Positions 45,540-52,861 of a DNA stretch of 64,000 nucleotides are shown piece by piece. Position 1 is the first letter of the stretch. The number at the start of each line of letters is the position of its first letter. The stretch covers positions 61,136-125,135 of the forward strand of contig CAJOEC010000011.1 in the NCBI GenBank assembly GCA_905233425.1, in the 5' to 3' direction. A program made the translations under genes and the position numbers. Below the pieces are notes generated by a model that made no database searches, was not told the origin of the DNA, and saw only the letters and a list, made by a program, of their open reading frames with translations. This DNA comes from an uncultured Prevotella sp. GTDB taxonomy: Bacteria; Bacteroidota; Bacteroidia; Bacteroidales; Bacteroidaceae.

Positions 45540-45545
45540 TGATCT

Positions 45546-47246
45546 ATGGAATCCTTCCAATGGTTCTCCACCCTCTTCACCAACACAACGTCGGTGGCTC
45601 ACATAGCGCTTCTCTACGCCATTGTGATTGCAGTCGGCGTCTATCTTGGTAAGATAAAGGTGTTCGGCATCTCGCTTGGCGTCACCTTCGTGCTCTTCGC
45701 GGGCATCGTCGCCGGGCATATCTTCCATCACTACGGTATGGAGGCCGCGCCGACAAACATCCTGACGTTCATTCAGGACTTTGGCCTCATCCTCTTCGTC
45801 TTCATGATTGGTCTGCAGGTGGGGCCAGGCTTCTTCGAGAGCTTCGGCAAGGCCGGCGTGAAACTCAATGGCCTTGCCGCCACAGCTATAGGACTCAACA
45901 TCGTCGTGATGTTCGCCTGCTATTTCATCTTCTTCGACACCAACAACCCGGAGACCCTGCCCATGATGGTCGGTACGCTCTACGGTGCCGTGACCAACAC
46001 CCCCGGTCTTGGTGCTGCCAACGAGGCCCTGACATCGGTTATGGGAGCCAATGCCCCGCAGATTGCCTCGGCCTACGCCTGTGCCTATCCGCTCGGCGTG
46101 CTGGGCATCATTGGTGCCATCGTACTGACACGTTATATTTGCAAGGTCAGTTTGGAGAAGGAGGAGGAGAAGCTGACCGCCATGGAGGAGACAAAGGCCA
46201 ACAAGAAGCCCTTCAAGATGCACCTCGAGGTGACCAACAAATATTTGGAGGGCAAGACGCTGCTGCAGGTGCACAACTTCCTGAACCGCGACTTTGTGGT
46301 CTCGCGCCTTGTTCACGAGGGCGAGCTTTGCATCCCCAACCGCGATACTATCTTCCATTTGGGCGACCAGATGCTCATTGTCTGTGCCGAGGCTGACCAT
46401 GAGGCCATCATGGCCTTCATAGGCCCCATGCTCGACATCGACTTCGAGCAGCAGGACCAGCCGCTCGTGTCGAAGCGCATCCTTGTCACCAATCCTGCAA
46501 TCAACGGAAAGTCGATGGCCTCGATGCACTTCTCAAGTGTCTATGGCGTGAATGTCACCCGTGTCACCCGTCATGGCCTGGATCTCTTCGCCTCTTCAAG
46601 TCTTCCCCTGCAGGTGGGCGACAAAATCATGGTCGTGGGACCTGAGGACGCCGTCGACCGTGTGGCCACGAAGATGGGGAACAGCATAAAGCGCCTGAAC
46701 GCGCCAAACATCGCCACTATCTTCGTCGGCGTGTTCCTTGGAATCATCTTCGGCTCGCTGCCGTTCATTCCCGGTATGCCGCTCATGAAGCTCGGCATCG
46801 CCGGAGGACCGCTCATCGTGGCCATCCTCATCGGCCGCTATGGCTACAAGATCAAGCTCGTGACCTACACCACCACCTCGGCCAACATGATGCTGCGCGA
46901 GATTGGCCTCGTGCTCTTCCTCGCGTCGGTGGGCATCAAGGCCGGAGCGGGGTTCTTGGAGACTGTGATGGAGGGCGACGGACTGCTCTATGTGCTGACG
47001 GGCTTCCTCATCACCGTTATACCTATTTTAATAATAGGCCCCATAGCCCGGTTGAGGTTCAAGTTCAACTACTTCACCATCGCCGGTATGCTGGCCGGTA
47101 CCTACACCGACCCGCCCGCATTGGCCTACTCGAACAGCATCTGCTCGCGTGAGGCCCCGGCACTGGGCTACTCCACCGTCTACCCTCTCTCGATGTTCCT
47201 CCGCATACTGACCGCACAACTCATCGTGCTCTTCTTCTGCGGGTAG
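45546..47246 (+). CDS. AspT/YidE-like transporter with RCK-C domains
   Basis: A 566-residue inner-membrane protein of the aspartate:alanine exchanger (AspT/YbjL/YidE) family. Two membrane halves of about five helices each (residues about 12-200 and about 385-566) flank a cytoplasmic centre with two TrkA-C/RCK-C-type domains ([20 protein letters not shown] and [20 protein letters not shown]). Repeated motifs [20 protein letters not shown] and [19 protein letters not shown] mark the duplicated transport signature. The substrate is unknown; relatives exchange amino acids or small dicarboxylates. It starts 6 bp after valS, so it may be cotranscribed, and precedes the decarboxylase genes, whose C4-acid chemistry would suit such a carrier. 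Confidence 0.85.
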   Translation: MESFQWFSTLFTNTTSVAHIALLYAIVIAVGVYLGKIKVFGISLGVTFVLFAGIVAGHIFHHYGMEAAPTNILTFIQDFGLILFVFMIGLQVGPGFFESFGKAGVKLNGLAATAIGLNIVVMFACYFIFFDTNNPETLPMMVGTLYGAVTNTPGLGAANEALTSVMGANAPQIASAYACAYPLGVLGIIGAIVLTRYICKVSLEKEEEKLTAMEETKANKKPFKMHLEVTNKYLEGKTLLQVHNFLNRDFVVSRLVHEGELCIPNRDTIFHLGDQMLIVCAEADHEAIMAFIGPMLDIDFEQQDQPLVSKRILVTNPAINGKSMASMHFSSVYGVNVTRVTRHGLDLFASSSLPLQVGDKIMVVGPEDAVDRVATKMGNSIKRLNAPNIATIFVGVFLGIIFGSLPFIPGMPLMKLGIAGGPLIVAILIGRYGYKIKLVTYTTTSANMMLREIGLVLFLASVGIKAGAGFLETVMEGDGLLYVLTGFLITVIPILIIGPIARLRFKFNYFTIAGMLAGTYTDPPALAYSNSICSREAPALGYSTVYPLSMFLRILTAQLIVLFFCG

Positions 47247-47353
47247 ATTCAGGCCAAAGTCCATTTCGTCCATTGCCCTGGCTGAGAGCCAGGCCGAAGT
47301 CTCCGCCCCCACCGAGATTACAGACAAATAACAATAATAATACACATAAAAAA

Positions 47354-48376
47354 ATGAACCAACTAAAAACTCTGCTGGCAGTCCTCCTGCTCACCTCCTC
47401 AGCCTCGGTGTTTGGCCAAGGTGCCAAGAACATCGTTATCAACGAGGTGATGACCAACAACACTGCCAGCATCCAGGATGAGTTTGGACAGCGCGAAGCG
47501 TGGATAGAGCTGGAGAACACCTCGTTTTCCACCTACAACGTGCGTGGTATGTTCATCACCACCGACCGCCGCGTGCTCGACAAAGGCCTCTCCGCCCCAG
47601 AGCGCATCAAACTCATGACCATGATTCCCAGTGGCGATGACCGCACATCGATTGGTGCGCGCCGCCATCTGGTGCTGTTCGCCAACTCCCATCCCGCCGA
47701 TGGAAAGTTGCATCTGTCGCTCGCCGTACCAATGTCTGAACCAGTATGGATTGCACTCTACAACGGTAACGGTGTGGAGCTGATCGACTCGGTGACAGTT
47801 CCCGCACTGGCTGCCGACCAGTCGTTTGCCCGTGTTGGAGGCAGATGGAAGGTAATGGCTGTAGAGAATGTAACACCCGGCATCGAGAACACTATCGAGG
47901 CCAGCGCGTCGAAAATCGACCAGTTCAAGGAGCGCGACCCCCACGGCTTCGCCATGGCATTGATGGCCATGGGCATCGTATTCCTCTGCTTGGCACTGCT
48001 CTGGATTTTCTTCACCCTCTTCGGCATGGCCATGCGCCACCTCGACACTGCCAAGAAGGTGGCCAACACGCAGCCCATGAAGCCCATCACCAAGACGGTG
48101 GAGAAGACCGCCGAGGTGGCTCACAAGACGGGCAACATCCTCAAGGAAGGCCATGACAAGAAGGGCATCGACCTCGAGGTCTACATGGCTGTCATCGGCA
48201 TGGCCTTGAAGCAGTATGAGGACGATGTGCACGACGTCGAGAGCGGTGTCATCACCATCAAGTCGAAGGACACCGACTGGGACGATGAGTACAGTCAGAT
48301 GACCCACTGGCACGATGCAATCCGCCCCACCGACCATAACGCACCACGTATTCCAACAACCCCAGAACTCCATTAA
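47354..48376 (+). CDS. Decarboxylase gamma-subunit (OadG-like) protein with lamin-tail-like domain
   Basis: A 340-residue membrane protein. A signal peptide (LKTLLAVLLLTSSASVFGQ) leads to an extracytoplasmic domain (about 25-185: INEVMTNNTASIQDEFGQRE, WIELENTS) resembling a lamin-tail fold. One transmembrane helix follows near 205-228 (MALMAMGIVFLCLALLWIFF), as in OadG, then a cytoplasmic tail with Lys/Glu-rich helices. OadG holds the decarboxylase complex together and contacts the beta and alpha subunits. Plain OadG proteins are under 100 residues, so this is an expanded Bacteroidetes form. ATG 47354 begins the signal peptide; the longer ORF start is not supported. The biotin-carrier gene follows 12 bp later. 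Confidence 0.8.
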   Translation: MNQLKTLLAVLLLTSSASVFGQGAKNIVINEVMTNNTASIQDEFGQREAWIELENTSFSTYNVRGMFITTDRRVLDKGLSAPERIKLMTMIPSGDDRTSIGARRHLVLFANSHPADGKLHLSLAVPMSEPVWIALYNGNGVELIDSVTVPALAADQSFARVGGRWKVMAVENVTPGIENTIEASASKIDQFKERDPHGFAMALMAMGIVFLCLALLWIFFTLFGMAMRHLDTAKKVANTQPMKPITKTVEKTAEVAHKTGNILKEGHDKKGIDLEVYMAVIGMALKQYEDDVHDVESGVITIKSKDTDWDDEYSQMTHWHDAIRPTDHNAPRIPTTPELH

Positions 48377-48388
48377 TCCCCAATAAAA

Positions 48389-48847
48389 ATGAATACCTAC
48401 AAATATAAAGTAAAAGGCGTGGACTACGAAGTGGAAATCGCCGAAGTAGAAGGCAATATCGCCAAAGTGAACGTCAACGGCATCCCGTTTGAGCTGGAGC
48501 TGCAGAAGCCCATCAACGCTGCCAAACACCCGTCAATGAATAAGCCAAAGGTGGAGGCCCCGCGCCCCGCAGCCACACCTGCCGCAGCACCAGCTGCCGC
48601 TCCTGCCGCCACTCCTGCTGCTGCCGCCGGTGCCGGCAACCCCGTGAAGGCTCCGCTGCCCGGCACCATCACCGACATCAAGGTGCAGGTTGGCCAGACA
48701 GTAGCCGTCGGCGAGACTTTGCTTATCCTCGAGGCCATGAAGATGCAGAATAACATTGAGTCCGACTACGCCGGACAGGTAACCTCCATCCTCGTAAAGC
48801 CCGGCGAAACCGTCATGGAAGGAGCCGTGCTGCTGACTATTCAATGA
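48389..48847 (+). CDS. Biotin carboxyl carrier subunit of Na+-translocating decarboxylase
   Basis: A 152-residue biotin-carrier protein. The C-terminal domain (about 83-152) has EAMKM with biotin-accepting Lys118, flanked by PLPGTITDIKVQVGQTV and the matching hairpin. A flexible Ala/Pro-rich linker (about 57-82) lets the arm swing between subunits, and an N-terminal beta segment probably docks to the complex. It carries carboxyl groups from the alpha carboxyltransferase to the beta pump. It belongs with the gamma and beta genes on either side; a 136-bp gap with an AT-rich inverted repeat separates it from the beta gene. Confidence 0.93.
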   Translation: MNTYKYKVKGVDYEVEIAEVEGNIAKVNVNGIPFELELQKPINAAKHPSMNKPKVEAPRPAATPAAAPAAAPAATPAAAAGAGNPVKAPLPGTITDIKVQVGQTVAVGETLLILEAMKMQNNIESDYAGQVTSILVKPGETVMEGAVLLTIQ

Positions 48848-48848
48848 T

Positions 48849-48975
48849 TAATTAGTAATTAGAAATTAGTAATTATGATTACCGAAAGCTCTTGAAAAAA
48901 GACTTCTAATACAGGTCACAAACACGTGAATGATGTAATCATAATTACTCATTACTAATTACTCACTACTAATTA
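48849..48975. repeat. AT-rich inverted-repeat element between biotin-carrier and beta genes
   Basis: AATTAGTAATTAGAAATTAG on the left (48849-48882, ending ATGATTAC) is mirrored by GTAATCATAATTACTCATTA on the right (48935-48975). The arms also contain short tandem TAATTACT units. The 127-bp element separates two genes of one complex and could form a long hairpin in the message. Confidence 0.75.
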
Positions 48976-48983
48976 TATAGATT

Positions 48984-50135
48984 ATGTTTGAATTCATAGC
49001 CAATAACTTCAATGAGTTCCTCACCTACACCGGCTTCGCCAATGCCGAGGTGGGCAACCTCATCATGATTGTGGTAGGAGCCATCTTCATCTATCTTGCC
49101 ATCAAGAAAGACTTCGAGCCGCTCCTCCTTGTGCCCATCGGACTGGGCATCATCCTGGGCAACATCCCCTTCCGCGCCGACGCCGGACTGGAGATCGGCC
49201 TTTACGAGGACAACTCCGTGCTGAACATCTTCTACCAAGGTGTGCGCCAGGGCTGGTACCCGCCGCTCATTTTCCTTGGCATCGGAGCCATGACCGATTT
49301 CTCGGCCCTGTTGGCCAACCCGAAGCTGATGCTCATCGGTGCCGCCGCACAGTTCGGTATCTTCGGTGCCTACATGATTGCCCTTGCGCTGGGCTTCGAG
49401 CCTAACCAGGCAGCGGGCATCGCCATCATCGGCGGTGCCGACGGCCCCACGGCCATCTTCCTGTCGTCGAAGCTGTCGCCGAACCTCATGGGCGCCATCG
49501 CCGTCTGTGCCTATAGCTACATGGCCCTTGTGCCGCTCATCCAGCCGCCCATTATGCGACTTCTCACCACGAAGAAGGAACGTCTCATCAAGATGAAGCC
49601 CGGTCGTGAGGTCTCGCAGACGGAGCGCATCCTCTTCCCTATCATCGGACTGCTAATCACCACCTTCATCGTGCCCTCGGCCCTGCCCCTGCTCGGCATG
49701 CTGTTCTTCGGCAACCTGCTGAAGGAGAGCGGCAAGACCACCCGTCTGGCCAAGACTGCCGGTGCTGCTCTGAACGACATCGTGGTGATGCTGCTCGGCC
49801 TCACCGTGGGCTGCTCCACGCAGGCCAGCGAGTTCCTGACGCTGAACACCGTATTCATCTTCGCCATCGGTGCCTTCGCTTTCGCCATTGCTTCGGCCAG
49901 CGGCGTGCTCTTCGTGAAGATTATGAACCTGTTCCTTTCCAAGGACAAGAAGATAAACCCGCTCATCGGTAATGCCGGTGTGAGTGCCGTTCCCATGGCC
50001 GCCCGCATCAGCCACAATATGGGCTTGGAGTACGACCGCCACAACTTCCTGCTCATGCACGCCATGGGTCCCAACGTAGCCGGCGTCATCGGCTCCGCAG
50101 TGGCCGCCGGTGCCCTCCTCGGCTTCCTGTCGTAG
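48984..50135 (+). CDS. Na+-translocating decarboxylase beta subunit (OadB/MmdB type)
   Basis: A 383-residue membrane protein, the sodium-pumping subunit that releases CO2 from carboxybiotin and exports Na+. Family motifs are present: GVRQGWYPPLIFLGIGAMTD, IIGGADGPTAIFLSSKL (the Na+ site region) and the late ARISHNMGLEYDRHNFLLMH. About ten helices are visible. With the gamma and biotin subunits upstream it forms an oxaloacetate or methylmalonyl-CoA decarboxylase. In propionate-forming Bacteroidales the methylmalonyl-CoA enzyme is usual, an inference. The alpha carboxyltransferase gene is not in the window; its usual place upstream is taken by the AspT-like gene. A terminator follows at 50211. 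Confidence 0.93.
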   Translation: MFEFIANNFNEFLTYTGFANAEVGNLIMIVVGAIFIYLAIKKDFEPLLLVPIGLGIILGNIPFRADAGLEIGLYEDNSVLNIFYQGVRQGWYPPLIFLGIGAMTDFSALLANPKLMLIGAAAQFGIFGAYMIALALGFEPNQAAGIAIIGGADGPTAIFLSSKLSPNLMGAIAVCAYSYMALVPLIQPPIMRLLTTKKERLIKMKPGREVSQTERILFPIIGLLITTFIVPSALPLLGMLFFGNLLKESGKTTRLAKTAGAALNDIVVMLLGLTVGCSTQASEFLTLNTVFIFAIGAFAFAIASASGVLFVKIMNLFLSKDKKINPLIGNAGVSAVPMAARISHNMGLEYDRHNFLLMHAMGPNVAGVIGSAVAAGALLGFLS

Positions 50136-50210
50136 CCTCCGTGCCTGTTAGAATCCTTCCTGGATTGCCGTAGTCCCACCAAGATTTCGGTAACCAAATG
50201 ATATTTTTCA

Positions 50211-50239
50211 GCCGAAAGTTTTGCGCTTTCGGCTTTTTT
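50211..50239 (+). terminator. Terminator hairpin overlapping the next promoter
   Basis: Arms GCCGAAAG and CTTTCGGC with loop TTTTGCG and a run of six T. It ends the decarboxylase transcript. The same hairpin and tail recur unchanged at 54969. Confidence 0.9.
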
Positions 50240-50250
50240 GTATATTTTTG
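50220..50250 (+). promoter_or_regulatory. Promoter whose -33 box lies in the terminator loop
   Basis: TTTG at 50220-50223, inside the hairpin loop, and TATTTTTG at 50243-50250 are 19 bp apart. It would serve the Rpn-family gene that starts at 50277. Confidence 0.8.
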
Positions 50251-50276
50251 CCAACGAATTGTGACTATATAACCGT

Positions 50277-51187
50277 ATGAGGAATAAACGTACCTTCATC
50301 AGCTTCGACTGCACTGAAACACCTGCTCCGCGAAAAGGCCAACCACGACGTGCTGGAGGGCTTTGTCAGCGTCATTCTCAAGAAGAAGCGCATCAAGATT
50401 CACCGTCTCTTAGAGAGCGAGGGGAACAAGGAGGATGCCGACGCTAAAACCAACCGCGTGGATCTGTTGGCCGAGGACGAGAACGGCGACCTGCTGCTCA
50501 TCGAGGTGCAGGGCGAGCCGGAGCAGACTTACTTCCAGCGCATGCTCTTCGGAGCGTCGAAGCTCGTCACGGAGTACATAGAGAGCAGCGAGAACTACGA
50601 GCACGTTAAGCGCGTCTATAGTATAAACATTGTGTACTTCGACCTGGGGCAGGGCGAGGACTGCGTCTATGAAGGCCGCACGGAGTTCCACGGGCTGACG
50701 AAGGGCGACCTGATGGAGTTGTCGCCCTTCCAGAAACAGAAGTTCAAGGCCGACACCGTTAGCGACCTCTATCCCCGCTACGTCATTTTGAAGGTGAACG
50801 ACTTCAACCGCTGGAGCCGCGACTCGCTGGACCAGTGGCTCTATTTCCTGGCCAACACCGACATCCCCGACGATGCCGACGCTCCCGGACTCAAGGAGGC
50901 ACGCGAGAAGCTCGACCTGATGCGCATGAGCCGCGACGAGCGCATCATCTACGACCGCTACCTGATGGACCGTGCCATACTGCGCAACACTGTAGACGGC
51001 GCACGCGACGAGGGAAAGTTTGAGGGGGTTGAAGGAAGGCCGGGAGGAAGGCCGGAGGGAAGGCCGGAGGGAAGGCGAGAAAAAGGCAAATAGTGATAAT
51101 GCCCGCCGCATGAAGGCCAAGGGATTTGCTATTGACGACATTGCCGATATTACCGGCCTGAGTGCCGAAGAAATAGAAAGGCTGTGA
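50277..51187 (+). pseudogene. Rpn-family PD-(D/E)XK nuclease/transposase-like gene, frameshifted twice
   Basis: The original product was a PDDEXK-family (Rpn) recombination-promoting nuclease, usually about 300 residues. MRNKRTFISFD from ATG 50277 is family-typical, but the frame then breaks. The continuation ALKHLLREKANHDVLEGF is in another frame, as if two G of a TGG codon were lost near 50311. The core RVDLLAEDENGDLLLIEVQ carries the catalytic Asp and Glu-x-Gln. Near the end, GFAIDDIADITGLSAEEIERL is in a third frame, consistent with one extra G in the GGGGG run near 51024-51028, ahead of a GGAAGGCCGGAG tandem repeat. The uninterrupted middle ORF runs 50350-51093. It may be decayed or switched by slippage. 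Confidence 0.8.
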
Positions 51188-51296
51188 CAGCATAGACAAC
51201 AGAATGTTTAGCCCCTATTTTCGTGCAAAAACACAACGTTTCTCTCATACCGCCAAATCGTTTCCCCCTGTTTCTGCATTTTTTTTAGAGTAGTAG

Positions 51297-51316
51297 GTCA
51301 CGCTTCCAAGCGTGAC
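51297..51316. repeat. Short hairpin GTCACGCTT/AAGCGTGAC
   Basis: A perfect 9-bp (plus) inverted repeat around a 2-3 nt centre in the 428-bp gap between the two decayed genes. No T-tract follows. The gap also holds the long inverted repeat at 51394-51539; otherwise I see nothing in it. Confidence 0.65.
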
Positions 51317-51393
51317 AACGATGGAAGAAAAACATTTTGCTTTATGGAAGGAATCAAGGAATGGCTGGCGCGTAGCTTCTGTATAATCCGCAA

Positions 51394-51539
51394 AAATGAT
51401 TATCCGCAATCACCCGATGTAGGGGCAGGCCCCGTGCCAGCCCGCTGCCCCGCGAGGGGCATAATTCGGGCGGCATAGCACGCGGCGGCATTTGCCCTGC
51501 CGGGCAATCGGGCTGGCACGGGGCCTGCCCCTACATCGG
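51394..51539. repeat. Long inverted-repeat element with two internal hairpins
   Basis: A perfect 31-bp inverted repeat (51414-51444 and 51509-51539), starting CCGATGTAGGGGCAGGCCCC, surrounds two small hairpins (TGCCCC-GCGA-GGGGCA and TTGCCC-TGCC-GGGCAA). From end to end it is 126 bp. AAATGATTATCCGCA lies just before it and recurs at 52641 in front of a degenerate copy. Confidence 0.88.
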
Positions 51540-51615
51540 CGGAGGGGGGAACGATGAAACCTCTGCCGAACTTTTCACGGGGGCTTTCGAGTTGGGAAAG
51601 GATGCACAAGCAGTT

Positions 51616-52506
51616 CTAACGCACAGGGCGCACCGCGTGACCGCTGCTGCGATTGAAGTTGCTCCAGTACGCGTAGCCCGAACCGAAGTGGAGGTCGGAG
51701 GCGAGGTTCTCGTCGAAAGGCGTCGACGACCAGTAGAGGCTGTACGACCCGACGTTGCACAACTCGCCGTCCCAGACGTACCCGGCAGCGGGGAGGAATA
51801 TAGTACCGCCGTTGGGACCCGTGAATTTCCTGCCCTTCACATCATTCTGTGTCGTCCACTCTGATGTGCAGTTGTCAAGCAGCTCTCGACACTGCTTTCT
51901 CGTCGGCATCCGCCACGGGGCCTTCCAGTTGGCCGTCGCGGCATCATACTCCGTGCCGGCGATGTCGGAGCCGATGTTATGACATGTCTCCTCTGAGCCG
52001 TCACAATGAATGTACGTCTCCCAACTGTACACTTCCTTTGTCTTCGTCTCCCCCCATGCGTAGTAGCTGCCGTACTCCTCCGGCATGCTGGCGCCCACGT
52101 TGCAGCACGCCCACTTCGTGCCCGAGGGCAGGCCCAGGTCGATGATGTGCGGGTGGTTCCCGTCGGGGCAGGAGGTGTAGACCTTCTGGTCAGGCTCGGT
52201 GTCACCGCCCTTGCCCGCCATGATGCTGATGATGGTGGCGATGTCGGCCACGTCCACCGTCTGGTCGTCGTTCACGTCGCCCTTCTTGCCGCGGAATGTC
52301 ACCGCCAGCACAGAACCGAGGGGGATGCCGACACTCTTAGACCCGCTGCTGAACGTCACCACACCCGACGATGCCTCAATGTGCATGTCGGCAGGAAGCG
52401 TAATGACCGTCTCGCCGCCTCCTCACTCATGGAACACCAGGCTCTGGGCACTCAGCCCAAGGGTCGAAAACACGAACGAAAGAAATAGAAAAATCCTGCT
52501 CTTCAT
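51616..52506 (-). pseudogene. Secreted dockerin-like / FISUMP-type protein, split by a TGA codon
   Basis: From ATG 52506 the frame encodes a signal peptide (MKSRIFLFLSFVFSTLGLSA) and then QSLVFHE, where a TGA at 52423-52425 interrupts it. The same frame continues GGGETVITLPADMHIEASSG to 51616, 297 codons in all. GDVNDDQTVDVADIATIISIMAG is a dockerin-type calcium-binding repeat. The remainder (DLGLPSGTKWACCNVGA, YYAWGETKTKE, WRMPTRKQCREL, SLYWSSTP) is the cysteine-poor FISUMP-like surface domain found in Bacteroidetes and Fibrobacter. The intact ORF from ATG 52386 lacks export signals. A perfect promoter remains upstream, so the mutation is probably recent. Copies of one repeat flank the gene. 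Confidence 0.82.
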
Positions 52507-52553
52507 AATAGAAAATAGTTTAAGTGAATAATTAAAAATGGTTTTAGTCGATG

Positions 52554-52584
52554 CAAAGATACAAAGAAAAAGGAAACCAGCAAA
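52554..52584 (-). promoter_or_regulatory. Bacteroidetes-type promoter for the split dockerin-like gene
   Basis: On the minus strand, TTTG (52581-52584) and TATCTTTG (52554-52561) are 19 bp apart, an excellent consensus match, about 48 bp before ATG 52506. Confidence 0.82.
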
Positions 52585-52640
52585 GAAATGTGCCGCCTAT
52601 TTGACAAAAAAAAACGCCAAAAAAGAAAGATTCGCTTCAG

Positions 52641-52689
52641 AAATGATTATCCGCATGCAACCAGCAGCGCCCCCCGCCAATGTAGGGGG
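52641..52689. repeat. Degenerate partial copy of the 51394 element
   Basis: AAATGATTATCCGCA (52641-52655) is identical to 51394-51408 and is followed, after a GC-rich stretch, by CAATGTAGGGGG, echoing CGATGTAGGGGC. The right arm is missing. It and the 51394 element bracket the split gene. Confidence 0.65.
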
Positions 52690-52777
52690 AAGCTGTTTAA
52701 TCAAGGCAACAATTACATACAAATTCAGCCGTTCAGACAAATATAGCCAAAGAAATTGGCAAAAAGTTGTGAAAAGA

Positions 52778-52809
52778 TTTGGCCGTTCACCACCAAAGGC
52801 GTAATTTTG
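52778..52809 (+). promoter_or_regulatory. Bacteroidetes-type promoter for the DUF2027/Smr gene
   Basis: TTTG at 52778-52781 and TAATTTTG at 52802-52809, 20 bp apart. The gene starts at 52862. Confidence 0.8.
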
Positions 52810-52861
52810 CAACGCTATAACAACAAGAAGAATACCAAAATCTTTTCAATAGAGAAAAGCA

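Noticed and set aside
45177..46529. 450-codon minus-strand frame across valS and the AspT-like gene
   Set aside because: It covers two clearly identified genes in the opposite direction and has the composition of an antisense shadow.
50350..51093. The Rpn-family frame as an intact gene with a GTG start
   Set aside because: Family-typical N- and C-termini exist just outside it in other frames, so it is better read as the middle of a frameshifted gene.
51616..52386. The dockerin/FISUMP frame as an intact 256-residue protein
   Set aside because: The same frame continues upstream past one TGA codon to a signal peptide and a consensus promoter.
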